This document shows positions 9,634 through 18,462 of a DNA stretch of 64,000 bases, one piece after another; the stretch's first letter is position 1, and every line of letters begins with the position of its first letter. The stretch comes from UBA6623 sp965238125 (GTDB lineage Bacteria; Acidobacteriota; Terriglobia; Bryobacterales; UBA6623). The notes under the pieces were generated by a model that was not told where the DNA came from, ran no database searches, and was given only the letters and a program-made list of their open reading frames with translations. The position numbers and the translations under genes are program-made. The stretch lies in assembly GCA_965238125.1 (NCBI GenBank), contig OZ250179.1:5208001-5272000 (forward strand). Direction: 5' to 3'.

Positions 9634-10593
9634 GTGAAACGTCGAACTTTTCTTAGTGCGTCCGCGGCTGCACTCGTTGCTCGGGCGGTCGATGCCGCCG
9701 AACCGGACAGAGTGCCGATTCTCGACACGCATGTCCATCTCTACGATCCCACCCGCCCGCAAGGCGTGCCTTGGCCACCAAAGTCGAACACTCTCATCTA
9801 CAAGAAAACTCTGCCCCATCGGTTGCGTGAAGCGAGCGCGGGCCTGAACGTCGTCGGAGCGATCGAGGTCGAATGTAGTCCTTGGCTGGAGGATAACCAG
9901 TGGGTTCTCGACGTGATTGAGAAGGATCCGATCATGGTGGGCACGATCGGGAACCTGGAGCCGGGTGAGCCGGGTTTCGCGAAGCATCTCGAGCGTTTCG
10001 CAAAGACCCCTTTGTTCCTTGGCATCCGATATGGCTATCTATGGGGCCGGGACCTGCGCGCGGAACTTGCCAAGCCTGCCTTTGTGCGAGGCATACGCAT
10101 GCTGGCGGACCGCGGCTTGACGCTCGACACAGCGAACCCGCACGTCCGCGCCCTCGGCGATGTCGTCAATTTGACCGACAGGGTTCCAACGCTTCGCGTG
10201 GTGCTTGACCACCTGCCGACGGTTGATGAGCCCCCGGCCGGTCCGGAACGAACTACATATCGGTCGGTGATGCGTTCGCTGGGTGCGCGCGCTAATGTTT
10301 ACGTGAAGGTCTCGGCCGTATTGCGGCGGGTCGGCGATCGTGTGCCGGAGGATGTCGAGGTTTATCGAGCGAAGCTAGACGAGATGTGGGAAACGTTCGG
10401 CGAGGACCGCGTTCTCTACGGAAGCGACTGGCCGAACTCGGAGCCGTTGGGCCCTTACCCTAAGGTGCTGGGCGTCGTACAGAGGTATGTCGGAGAGAAA
10501 AGCCGGGCCGTACAAGAGAAATACTTCTGGCGGAACTCGGTAAAGGCCTACGGCTGGAAGCGACGCGCCGCGGATCAGCCGGAGGGAGCTTGA
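9634..10593 (+). CDS. amidohydrolase-2 family lactonase-like protein, exported
   Basis: The protein has 319 residues with a Tat-like leader (MKRRTFLSASAAALVARAVDA). The metal-binding start VPILDTHVHLYDP, LRVVLDHLP and the C-terminal VLYGSDWPNSE are diagnostic of COG3618 (PDC hydrolase / L-fuconolactone and L-rhamnonolactone hydrolase group). The GTG start at 9634 is dictated by the leader. Lying between an acetylesterase and other sugar genes, and with a fucosidase in the window, a sugar-lactone hydrolase role is plausible but not proven. Confidence 0.85.
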   Translation: MKRRTFLSASAAALVARAVDAAEPDRVPILDTHVHLYDPTRPQGVPWPPKSNTLIYKKTLPHRLREASAGLNVVGAIEVECSPWLEDNQWVLDVIEKDPIMVGTIGNLEPGEPGFAKHLERFAKTPLFLGIRYGYLWGRDLRAELAKPAFVRGIRMLADRGLTLDTANPHVRALGDVVNLTDRVPTLRVVLDHLPTVDEPPAGPERTTYRSVMRSLGARANVYVKVSAVLRRVGDRVPEDVEVYRAKLDEMWETFGEDRVLYGSDWPNSEPLGPYPKVLGVVQRYVGEKSRAVQEKYFWRNSVKAYGWKRRAADQPEGA

Positions 10594-10649
10594 CTAAGCT
10601 TCTCCAATCCCTTCCGGTCTGACTCCTTCGGGCGGACTCCCACGAGCGA

Positions 10650-10916
10650 GGGGTCGGCAAGCCGGGCCGCGATCACAAGTGGCTCGGCTTCAGCATGTGG
10701 CTTGCAGGCGCCGGCGTAAAGGGCGGTCAGGCGATCGGCGGGACCGACGAACTGGGGTTTGTGGCGGTTGACGATCCCTGGCACGTCTCCGACCTGCATG
10801 CCACGATCCTTCATTTGATGGGGCTCGATCACACAAAGCTGACGTATTTTTCCCAGGGCCTCGACCAACGACTCACCGGTCTTCGAGGCAAGGTGATTCG
10901 AAAGGCGCTCGCCTAA
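10650..10916 (+). pseudogene. DUF1501 protein, C-terminal fragment
   Basis: The plus strand encodes GRDHKWLGFSMWLAGAGVKG then GTDELGF and the HVSDLHATILHLMGLDHTKL block ending at KVIRKALA. This is the last quarter of a DUF1501 (sulfatase-like, alkaline-phosphatase fold) protein, closely similar to the ends of the complete genes at 30000-31502 and 35159-36580. No upstream part exists in this locus, and no cytochrome partner remains. Confidence 0.85.
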
Positions 10917-11520
10917 GCCGGCTCTGCGCGACAACAGTCGACGTGTCAGCTCCGAGCATTGGGATAATCAGCGGTTCCCGCCCAAGCGCTCGACGAAGAC
11001 TTCGTAGCCTTCGGTGTCGATCATCTTCGGGAACGGAAAAGCAATGAGACCCTCCGCGCCGTTTGAAAGGGCTTGCCGGTAGACCGTCCTCCAGCCTTGA
11101 CGGCTCAAAGCGTTGTCTTGGTCGAAGATCACGAACGGCCACACCCGGCGGCCGGTTTCTCGAACGAGATAAGCGTTGACCTCCCCGATCCAGCCGACCG
11201 GCCGTCCGTTCAGCACGTGATACGACATGGGGTTGAAAACATCCACAACTCTTGCCAGGGCCCGAAAGTCCTGCCCGACGACACGGTAGATTGCGTTATC
11301 GTAATCTTCAGGTTGCCAGGGGACTGCCGCAAGTGAGATTAATGTCTCGGGCCGAATGCGGTCGCGCAGCTGCTTCACCTCAGCGCAGAACGAGGTGATC
11401 TGAGCGGCCCGCCAGCGATACCAACGATCTTGATAGTTACCCTTGATCCAAGCTGATGTTTTGGGAACATCCGAGACGGTAGCGGGAATCGAGATCCCGG
11501 TGTCTCTCTGAAACTTCTTA

Positions 11521-12613
11521 CTGAGTCTCGCATAATATACTGTCAATCGAGACAAAGAGAAGACTGTTTCCAGAAAGCGGTAATCAAGCGCGGTTTGCGG
11601 CGCATTCGCCGCAGCGCTTTGCGGGCGCGCTCGTCGAGTTCCCAGTAGTCCTTCGGGCAGACGTTGGGCAACTCGTGCTGCTTCCAGTACGCCCAAATGT
11701 ATTCCACCGGGTTCAACTCCGGCGCATAGGGCGGCAAGTACTCCGTTGCGATGTGATCCTCGGAGAGCTGGATGAACTCCCGCACCAGGCGGCTGCGGTG
11801 CGCCGGCAGCCGGTCCCAGACGATCAGCAGTGGGCCGTCGATGTGGCGCACCAAAGCCTTCAGGAAGTCGATGACCTCCAGCTCGCCGATCGCGCCGGGA
11901 TAGAGCCGGAAGTAAAAGTTGCGCAACGTCAGCCCGGCCGACACCGACAGCTTGTCCCAGTTGAAGTTGAACTCCAACACCGGTGTCTCGCCGCGCGGCG
12001 CCCAGGTGCGGCAACGATGCGGCTTCTGACTCAATCCGCTTTCGTCGATGAAGACGATCGTACGTTCTTCTTTGCGGGCTTTTTTTTAATGGCCGGCCAA
12101 GTCTTGCGCTGCCAGCCGCGGATGGCCTCTTCGTTGCGCTCCCGCGCTTTGCCGACGGGCCGTTGCGGGCTCCAACCGAGCGCCCGCAGGATCTTCCAGA
12201 CATGGCCCTCGTGATAGCGCACGCCGAACTCGTCTCCGATCAGACGAGCGACCCGCGGACAGCTCCACAGCGGCGTCGGGAAGCCGTGCGCCTCGGGGCC
12301 TTCCAGCAGCAACGCCTCGAGGCGTTCGAGCTGCGCGGCGTCCAACAGCGGCTTACGGCCGGCGCGGCCGGCCTGGCGCAACCCGGCTTCGCCGTCACGC
12401 CGGTATCGTCGCAGCCACTCGCTGACGCTTTGCCGCGCGACCTTCAATCGCCTCGCTGTCTCGGACTGACTACAGCCTTGCTCGACCAACCGGATCGCTT
12501 TGAAACGGCGCTTCTCCAGGGCCTCGAAATCCCGCCGTACGCCTTTTGTATTTCCCATACATACAAAGACGTACGTACCCCAAAAAAGTGTCACTTTATT
12601 TTGCGAGACTCAA
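11521..12613 (-). mobile_element. IS630-family insertion sequence, complete copy A (1093 bp)
   Basis: The terminal inverted repeats start (C/T)TGAGTCTCGCA(T/A)AATA, flanked by TA at 11519-11520 and 12614-12615, the hallmark target duplication of IS630/Tc1/mariner elements. Length and structure equal those of the copies at 42573 and 57874. The element sits inside the GH-like gene, whose sequence is restored by its removal. It carries the AAAAAAGTGTCAC variant near its right end, shared with the remnant at 56036-56596. Confidence 0.95.
11543..12594 (-). CDS. IS630-family transposase (two frames joined by -1 frameshift)
   Basis: Frame 1 (12594-12031, 187 residues) contains a Myb/HTH-type DNA-binding region (GCSQSETARRLKVARQSVSEW followed by a winged-helix segment). 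Frame 2 contains the DDE catalytic domain: TIVFIDESG, LLIVWDRLPAHRS and YAPELNPVEYIWAYWK. A run of eight A (T8 on the plus strand, 12080-12087) lies in the overlap; a -1 slip there gives ...PAIKK then KARKEERTIVFIDESG, a single protein of about 350 residues. The same slippery run is kept in all copies, which supports programmed frameshifting. Confidence 0.88.
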
Positions 12614-14135
12614 TAAGACAAACCGAACAATAGCAGGTGTCGGGGATCCTCGGTTCGGGAACCTCCCAGTGAACCGGGTAGCGAATGAAATCGAGATTGA
12701 TCACATCATAGTGTCCGCTTTTCAGCATCCTCTCAATCTCGCGGAGTTTCTTGCGCCGCAGCCAGGGTCGATTGGGACAGACTCCGGCATACCAACGATC
12801 TTTGAAGAGTGGCTGCCCGTCCGACATGATCGGACGTGACTCGGGGTGTGACCGCCACAGCCTCTCTACCGGAATCGACGCCGAACCGTAGATCGTGCCC
12901 GCCTTGACGGTGGCGACGGGCCGGAGCTTGCGGTGACCGACTCGCTTCTGTCCCATCGCGTCGAAGAAATCGAAATCGCCCTCTTCGAGCGCGAAAACGG
13001 CGACGTCTGCCTCGGCGCCTTCTTTGAGTGTTCCCAGATCGTTGAGGTGTCCGAAGACTCGGGACGGATTCCTGGTCACGCGTTCGATGGTCTGCTCAAG
13101 CGTGAGGCCAAGGTGCAGAAACTTCGAAAGCGTTGTGGCCAGGTCGAACACCGGTCCGTTGACGTTGAACTGGTGGACGTCGCTCGAAATCGTTCCCGGC
13201 AAGAGGTCCTGGGCCAGCGCCCTTTCCGCCGTTTCGAACGCGAAGCTGCCGGCACCGTGGCCGATGTCGAGATGAACCCCGCGCGCGACTGTCTTGTGCA
13301 CCTCCGGCAACACACGGCCCCGGTCGTCGAGAATGCCGCCCTCGCCGCCGCGAAAGCTGTGCGTGATGACGTCTCCGGGCTTGGTCATGGCAAGGATGTC
13401 TTTCAACGGCGACGCCGAACCACCGATGTGAACCATGAGCGGCAACTTGACGGCGTCGGCGGCCTCCCGGGCCAGCGCCAGTGCTTTCAGGTCGTGGTCG
13501 CCGGCGATGTTGCGCGTCAGGCGCACCTTGACGCCCAGGATCACGTCGCGGTGGCGTTCGATGGTCTTCGCCGCCAGCTTGGGATTGGCGTAGCGCAGAT
13601 CTAAAAGCTCGCCCCAGGGATTGTCTTGCGACAGAGTCGACTGCCCGACAACGGAAATGTTGAGCAACGCGAAGACCCGCGTATCCGCGACGTTGATGAC
13701 GTACTTGCGCAATCCCGGAAATGTGTGGGCGCCCGCTGAGCCGGCATCGACTACCGTTGTGACACCTTTCGCAACACAGTTGGGGTCCGCCGGGATCCCC
13801 AGCGGCGCGACTCCGTCGTAGACGTGAACATGAATGTCAATCCAACCTGGGGTGACGATCCTTCCCCGGGCGTCGAGCACGTGTAACGCCTCCGACGGCG
13901 AAATTTTTTCGGCCACCCTCGAAATCCGGCGCCCGGCAATGGCGACGTCGCGGGGCGCGGAGAGATCTTGCGCAGGGTCGACAACCCGACCACCTTTCAC
14001 CAAGAGGTCATAGCGGCGAGTCGTAGGGCTTTGTGCCCGCAACGGCACTGCGGGCCCGGCGAACCACCGAAATACCAACGAAGAGCCCGCCAGCGAATGA
14101 CTGAGAAAGCTACGGCGTGTGCTGTGATCGGGCAT
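12591..14135 (-). CDS. amidohydrolase/deacetylase family metallohydrolase, copy 1 (C-terminally fused)
   Basis: The Tat-type leader STRRSFLSHSLAGSS is followed by a dihydroorotase/D-aminoacylase-like barrel: PGWIDIHVHVYDG (HxH), a likely carboxylated lysine in VILGVKVRLTRN, then LMVHIG, VITHSFRG and ISSDVHQFNV carrying the remaining metal ligands. ATG 14135 overlaps the VOC stop by one base (TGATG), as in copy 2. After SASIPVERL the frame runs into 80 residues of the GH-like gene and ends in the IS630 terminal repeat (CLIESRKIK), because of a deletion and the insertion. The enzymatic domain is complete. It probably hydrolyses a cyclic amide or acylated amine; the exact substrate is unknown. 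Confidence 0.85.
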   Translation of the reverse strand: MPDHSTRRSFLSHSLAGSSLVFRWFAGPAVPLRAQSPTTRRYDLLVKGGRVVDPAQDLSAPRDVAIAGRRISRVAEKISPSEALHVLDARGRIVTPGWIDIHVHVYDGVAPLGIPADPNCVAKGVTTVVDAGSAGAHTFPGLRKYVINVADTRVFALLNISVVGQSTLSQDNPWGELLDLRYANPKLAAKTIERHRDVILGVKVRLTRNIAGDHDLKALALAREAADAVKLPLMVHIGGSASPLKDILAMTKPGDVITHSFRGGEGGILDDRGRVLPEVHKTVARGVHLDIGHGAGSFAFETAERALAQDLLPGTISSDVHQFNVNGPVFDLATTLSKFLHLGLTLEQTIERVTRNPSRVFGHLNDLGTLKEGAEADVAVFALEEGDFDFFDAMGQKRVGHRKLRPVATVKAGTIYGSASIPVERLWRSHPESRPIMSDGQPLFKDRWYAGVCPNRPWLRRKKLREIERMLKSGHYDVINLDFIRYPVHWEVPEPRIPDTCYCSVCLIESRKIK

Positions 14136-14530
14136 CATTCCTCCGGCGCAGGCCCGGCCGGCTTCCAGGGTGTTTCCTGGCCAAACCAGTGTTCCAGGTC
14201 CCTGTATTCGATGTATTCGACGACGGCGCAGGCCTTGTGGATAAACACGGCGGTACCGAACTCGCCCGGCTCGAAAGGCCCGAAGATCACCTCTTCGCCT
14301 TCCATGGCTTTCTCCAGATCGTCCACGCGAAAGGCAATGTGCGGCAAGTGCCAGAGCTTCCACAGACCTGGGTCCCGCGGGTCAACCTCGGGCATCTCGG
14401 CCGGGCGTATGTACTCGATGCGTTGCGGGTGAAGTCGTGGGTTCGTCACCCAAACCTTACTGAACTCCACCCAGCTCTCTCCTTCGTGTGGCTCGGAGGT
14501 GACGATCCCGATGTGATCGAATTGCATCAT
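14135..14530 (-). CDS. VOC (glyoxalase/bleomycin-resistance fold) protein, copy 1
   Basis: This 131-residue protein begins MMQFDHIGIVTSEP and has a second beta-alpha-beta unit starting LPHIAFRVDDLEKAMEG. Candidate metal ligands are His in FDHIG, His in PHIAF and Glu in AVVEYIEY, as in the vicinal-oxygen-chelate superfamily. The start is placed at the first of two ATGs because sequence before it is not family-like. It lies 22 bases after the GNAT stop and overlaps the amidohydrolase start by one base, so the genes are probably cotranscribed and translationally coupled. The substrate is unknown. Confidence 0.85.
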   Translation of the reverse strand: MMQFDHIGIVTSEPHEGESWVEFSKVWVTNPRLHPQRIEYIRPAEMPEVDPRDPGLWKLWHLPHIAFRVDDLEKAMEGEEVIFGPFEPGEFGTAVFIHKACAVVEYIEYRDLEHWFGQETPWKPAGPAPEE

Positions 14531-14552
14531 TGCCGGCGCTCCATTATGACTC

Positions 14553-15485
14553 TTACCCGGTTTCGGGAAAGAAAGTCGGCAAATTGACGCCCGCGAACGG
14601 CTGGAACTCGCCACGAACCTGGCAGAAGTGAAGCTCCACGTTCCTCGCGCCCCACTCGTACATTTGTCTCACAAGCCCGGTCTTTTCCATGGGTACAAGT
14701 GTGATCGGTGACCGCCCGCGGTATTGATCGAGCTCCCTGTAAATCAAAGCCGCCGCCTGCGCTTCGGTGCGGGCAACGCCGGGGCCGAGCATGTTGAAGG
14801 CCGGATGGCCTGAAGAGATCAGGAAACCCTCGATCTTGCCTGGCGAGGCCTCGTAGACCGAAACGTGCCAGAATCCTTGCTCGTTCTTGATGCAGAAACG
14901 GTAGTCGGTCTCGCGGCTGATGCCGCTGACCGACAACTCCAACTCGACCAACGCGGAAACGTCGTCGGGCGTTGCGTCCCGTACATGTTCCAAGCCCGGG
15001 AGGCCTGTGCCCAGGCCGCCGTCCGGGACCTGAAGCATCATGTCCTGATAAGCGTATCGCGGCACAAACCCCGCGCTGTTGTAAAGCGAAAAGGAATCGA
15101 GATTCAAGGCGCTTTGTGTTAGCCGAAGAGCCTTGTAACCGTTGTCGTCCGTGTAGTTGATGATGAAATCGAGCAGCGCTCGGGCAACGCCGCGGCCGAA
15201 GTAGTTCGGGTGAACGTTCATGATCCCGAGCGAGACGTGTTGCGGCCTCGGATGGTAGAAACACGATCCCATCAACCGACCCGTACGGGGGTTCTCGGCT
15301 ACCACGCAACATCCCGGTTCGAGCGCATCGTAGACGTCGCAGAACACTTCGGTTGTTTCCGGCCCGCCCGAGAAGATCTGTGGCATTCCTCGAAGCTGGT
15401 ACCAGGAGTTGGTAGACGCATAGATCAGCTCCGCAATCTCGGGACGGTCCTCGGATGTCGCGGTGCGCAGTTGAATCGACTTCAT
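14553..15485 (-). CDS. GNAT-family N-acetyltransferase, copy 1
   Basis: The protein has 310 residues. The N-terminal GNAT domain has the acetyl-CoA loop NYFGRGVARALLDFIIN and GYKALRLTQSALNLDSFSLYNSAGFVPR. A second, weaker GNAT-like half follows (about residues 165-310). MKSIQLRTATSEDRPEIAEL is a canonical start. It is the first gene of a four-gene minus-strand unit (GNAT, VOC, amidohydrolase, GH-like) and is divergent from the Gfo/Idh/MocA gene. An intact paralogue is at 53938-54870. An acetyltransferase beside a deacetylase-like amidohydrolase suggests handling of an N-acylated metabolite (inference). Confidence 0.87.
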   Translation of the reverse strand: MKSIQLRTATSEDRPEIAELIYASTNSWYQLRGMPQIFSGGPETTEVFCDVYDALEPGCCVVAENPRTGRLMGSCFYHPRPQHVSLGIMNVHPNYFGRGVARALLDFIINYTDDNGYKALRLTQSALNLDSFSLYNSAGFVPRYAYQDMMLQVPDGGLGTGLPGLEHVRDATPDDVSALVELELSVSGISRETDYRFCIKNEQGFWHVSVYEASPGKIEGFLISSGHPAFNMLGPGVARTEAQAAALIYRELDQYRGRSPITLVPMEKTGLVRQMYEWGARNVELHFCQVRGEFQPFAGVNLPTFFPETG

Positions 15486-15724
15486 GGAAGCCTCCCGGAT
15501 TCGGACGGGACCATTCTACTAACCTTCACGCGACAGAACCGTAGGGTGCCAAGCAACCGGCTTGACCGGCCAAAAAGTATATGGGCCGGGCTACACTATT
15601 GCAGCGCCGTGAAGCTGGGCGATCACCTGGCATCCAAGAACTTGATCACCCGCACTAGCACCAGCAGAGGCGGCGCGTTCGGCAAGTTGTTTGATCGGTC
15701 TTGATAGCGGAAAGAAGGGGTCAT

Positions 15725-16726
15725 ATGAAGCGCATCAAGTTCGGGGTCATCGGCCTTGGTTGGTTTGGGGAGAAGCATTGCGAGGCTCTTTTTGATCTGC
15801 CCCAGGTAGAGCTGCTCGGCCTGTGCACACGGCGGCAGGACCGTCTCAAGGAATTGGCGGCTCGGTTTCAAGTGCCACGGGTGTATACCGACTACAACGA
15901 AATGCTCGCCGACCCGACCCTGGAAGCGGTCTCGGTCGTCACAATGTGGGACCAGCACGTGGGTCCCACCTTGGCGTCACTCGAGGCGGGGAAGCACGTT
16001 TTCCTAGAAAAGCCCATGGCTTCCACGTTGGTTGACTGTGAAGCCATCGTGCGAGCCGCCAATGCCTCCTCCAAGGCTTTCATGGTGGGCCATATTTGCC
16101 GCTTCAATCCTCGGCACGCCGCGGCTAAGGCTGAAATCGATTCCGGATCTATCGGGAAGATTGTCTCCATGTACGCACGCCGCAACATTCCCGCTTCCGT
16201 CAGTGAGGGCGTACTCGACAAGATCAGCCCGATCATCGGTGACGCCGTGCACGACACGGATTTGATGCTTTGGTTTAGTGGAGGCACAATTGAGACTGCC
16301 TACGCGCAGACGCTATCCGTAAGAGGCCTGAGACATCCCGACCTCGGCTGGACCATGTACCGTTTTGCGGATGGCGCCATCGGGGTATGCGAAACCGTAT
16401 GGTTCCTGCCGGAGAATACGCCGTTCCAGATCGACGAGCGCATCGAAGTCATCGGGACCGAGGGATCGCTTCACATCCACGAAACGCATCCCAACTTCTC
16501 CGTGTGCGACCGGGACGGTTGGCGTTCGCCTGACACGACCTACTGGCCGCTGTTGCACGGAGTGCGTTCGGGGGCGCTACGCGAAGAGCTCGCGTACTTC
16601 GCTAACTGCCTGCTTGCGGGCAACAAGCCCGAGATCGTTACGCCTGAAGACGCGCTGGAAGCGGTGCGCGCGTGCCTGGCCGCCGAGGAATCCGCTGCGA
16701 AAGGCTCTGTCGTGCGGGTACGGTGA
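15725..16726 (+). CDS. Gfo/Idh/MocA-family oxidoreductase, copy 1
   Basis: The 333-residue NAD(P)-dependent dehydrogenase has the Rossmann start KFGVIGLGWFGEKHCEALF, the conserved GKHVFLEKPMAST (catalytic Lys-Pro) and HDTDLMLWFSGG, with the family His/Asp region. No leader is present, so it is cytoplasmic. ATG 15725 follows AAGGGG at a good distance. It is divergent from the GNAT-VOC-amidohydrolase unit over a 240-base region that is conserved in the second copy. This copy is complete, whereas the second is truncated at residue 308. Confidence 0.92.
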   Translation: MKRIKFGVIGLGWFGEKHCEALFDLPQVELLGLCTRRQDRLKELAARFQVPRVYTDYNEMLADPTLEAVSVVTMWDQHVGPTLASLEAGKHVFLEKPMASTLVDCEAIVRAANASSKAFMVGHICRFNPRHAAAKAEIDSGSIGKIVSMYARRNIPASVSEGVLDKISPIIGDAVHDTDLMLWFSGGTIETAYAQTLSVRGLRHPDLGWTMYRFADGAIGVCETVWFLPENTPFQIDERIEVIGTEGSLHIHETHPNFSVCDRDGWRSPDTTYWPLLHGVRSGALREELAYFANCLLAGNKPEIVTPEDALEAVRACLAAEESAAKGSVVRVR

Positions 16727-16778
16727 GCATCCCTCCGTACCGTGAATCCTTGCCACCTTTCTTTCTGCCGACCCCCAG

Positions 16779-17145
16779 ATGGTCGCTCGATCAATTGTCG
16801 CTGTGCAAACCCGGCTCGAAACGACCGGACGCGACCAGGAGATTGAGAACCTACAGCGGATCATCCGCGAGGTCGTCGAAGCGGGTGCTCCCATGATGGA
16901 ATGGCGTTTCTGGCCGAACTTTTGCTGGGACGAGCGCGTCGGCTACTACAGCACTGAGGGCCGCGGCGGCCCGCTACAAGGCTTTCAACTTACGACCGGG
17001 TGAAGGGCGAGCCGCCGTTTCCCGAGATCGGCGTTGCGAGCGCGGAGGAGATGGGGGGCCGCTTCCTCTACTTCACGAAACCGATTATCGAGACCGCTGA
17101 AGAGGTGGGGGTTCAGCGCACCATGCATCCGAACGATCCACCGGT
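16779..17145 (+). pseudogene. mannonate dehydratase (UxuA-like) fragment
   Basis: Pieces in three frames align in order with UxuA-like proteins: QTRLETTGRDQEIENLQRII, MEWRFWPNFCWDERVGYYST and EGRGG, then (after a shift) ARYKAF, then (after another shift, near 16985-17000) VKGEPPFPEIGVASAEEM followed by FLYFTKPIIETAEEVGV and TMHPNDPPV. At least two frameshifts plus truncation at both ends show it is dead. It adds to the sugar-acid theme of the window. Confidence 0.8.
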
Positions 17146-17228
17146 GAAGAATATGCGCGCTAACGCAGGGACACTTCTTGAGGGCGAAAATAAGACAGTA
17201 CGGAGTAGCCGCGCATGGATGTCACTGA

Positions 17229-17885
17229 ATGACGAGCGAACAATGGGAGGCCCTGGGCGTTCAAACGTACGGGTTGTCTCCAGACTTGTTTGTGCCGGTC
17301 GCCGCCGCAAGCCTAGAAGCGATCGAAACTTACGTCGGCAGAATCGAGGCGCGAACTCAGGGTCGTAAACGTGCCGTGAATGCCGTCGTCGTCACAGCTT
17401 CTCTGCCAAAACGAAACCCTACGCTTCCGCTTTGGCGCGAACCCGAAGCCGACTGGCATTATCGAAGTCTCCACCCGTCGAAGCAGCTATGGGTACATGT
17501 CGATTACAGGGGATACAGGCGCGCGTGGCGTCGACTCGGCTTCCCCGATCTGACCCCGGAAATAGTATTGGATCACATCCGCAACCGTGCTGTTGTTCGC
17601 CTCAGCGGCTACCGACACCCATTCATTCGACTATGTCCAATGTCACGAGAAACGAACACGAGTAGCGGGCTCGACAGTGGCCAGGAAGGATTACACAAAG
17701 GCGCAATGAGAACACTGAAAGACCAGCCGGCGGAGGTTCAGCGACGGACGAAGCGGCTCCTCGACGCCCCGATAGTCCTGGCGGATCCCGTTGATCTCAC
17801 GAAGATGCTTGACATCCCTCCGGGCTTGTCCGAACTACAGGGTGTCGCGCCAATGCTTATGAAATTCTACGCCAAGACGAGCTGA
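17229..17885 (+). CDS. hypothetical protein, unrecognised
   Basis: The 218-residue frame from ATG 17229 looks protein-like: acidic-basic mixed composition, a central HVDYRGYRRAWRRLGFPDLT segment, then VLDHIRNRAVVRLSGYRHPF and a C-terminal LTKMLDIPPGLSELQGV. No signal peptide or membrane helix is present. I recall similar uncharacterised proteins with a Y(R)xAW..LGFP..vLDH..NR pattern in mobile regions but cannot name a family. It lies between two degenerate fragments, so it may be an incoming gene. The start is uncertain because no clear ribosome binding site is visible. Confidence 0.5.
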   Translation: MTSEQWEALGVQTYGLSPDLFVPVAAASLEAIETYVGRIEARTQGRKRAVNAVVVTASLPKRNPTLPLWREPEADWHYRSLHPSKQLWVHVDYRGYRRAWRRLGFPDLTPEIVLDHIRNRAVVRLSGYRHPFIRLCPMSRETNTSSGLDSGQEGLHKGAMRTLKDQPAEVQRRTKRLLDAPIVLADPVDLTKMLDIPPGLSELQGVAPMLMKFYAKTS

Positions 17886-17949
17886 CGTCCGTCGCGCGAA
17901 CTAGCGATGAGGTTCGGGGATTTCGACCCCCTCATCGGCGCGAGGCGCG

Positions 17950-18200
17950 GCTTTCAGCGACCTCAATAACGACGGGAAGATCGAGGCTGTGATCAACAAC
18001 CTCGATGACCGACCGAGTGTCTTTGAAAATCGTGGCGGAACGGCGACTTGGATCCTCGTGAAGGTTCGAGGAACGAAATCAAACCGCAACGACATCGGGG
18101 GGGAAGCGTGGTCGAGTCCCGGAGATATGAGTCAGGTGGACGAAGTCCGTAGCGGAGGCAGTTACATGTCCCAGTATCGGCGACGCCGAGAGGGTCGCTC
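17950..18200 (+). pseudogene. FG-GAP / ASPIC-UnbV protein C-terminal fragment
   Basis: The frame gives FSDLNNDGKIEAVINNLDDR then PSVFENRGG, ILVKVRGTKSNRNDIG and VDEVRSGGSYMSQ. The calcium-binding-like DLNNDGK repeat followed by the LVKLxGTKSNRxxIG and QVDEVRSGGSYLSQ blocks is the signature of CRTAC1-like FG-GAP/ASPIC-UnbV proteins. A short frame disturbance follows DIG. The protein is truncated at both ends. Confidence 0.75.
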
Positions 18201-18462
18201 GAATCAACGTTAGATGGCCCAGCCGCCTCGACGAAAGCTTTGGTCCCTTCAGCGCCAGCCAACAGGATCGTTCGCGAAGAAGGACAGGGAAAGCGCGAAC
18301 CGCGTCGAACGTCCTTTTTGGGACGGCGGTCGGGCGAAAGAGCCTGTGTCAGATCCAGAAACCGCCTGCTGCGAAAACAGGCGCTCTCCCCGTCTGCCCG
18401 AGGTCGTATCTCACTGATTTTGAAGAACCTTGAAGCGAGGGGTGGCAGTGGAGGACGATAGT

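Larger units (their letters stand above)
10968..12850 (-). pseudogene. GH-like TIM-barrel protein, copy 1: 5' deleted and split by IS630
   Basis: Two pieces remain. The middle part (12850-12614) reads DGQPLFKDRWYAGVCPNRPW and then INLDFIRYPVHWEVP up to CYCSVCL. The C-terminal part (11520-10968) reads KKFQRDTGISIPATVSDVPK and ends at VFVERLGGNR. Removing the IS630 and one TA rejoins them exactly (CSVCLKKFQRDTG). The first 130 or so codons, including the leader, are absent because a deletion fused the gene to the upstream amidohydrolase. The complete paralogue is at 51016-52122. Confidence 0.88.
10958..16640. repeat. segmental duplication, copy 1
   Basis: Homology to 51006-56035 begins around GGGATAATCAGCG (10958) and covers the GH-like gene, amidohydrolase, VOC gene, GNAT gene, the divergent promoter region and most of the Gfo/Idh/MocA gene, in the same order and orientation. 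Differences are mostly single bases, many at third codon positions, so the duplication is older than the IS630 burst. This copy additionally holds an IS630 insertion (11521-12613) and lacks roughly 400 bases between the amidohydrolase and GH-like genes. Confidence 0.92.

Noticed and set aside
10968..12203. Continuous 411-codon frame through IS630 into the GH-like gene
   Set aside because: Its first half is an out-of-frame reading of the IS; the true relation is a GH-like gene interrupted by the IS.
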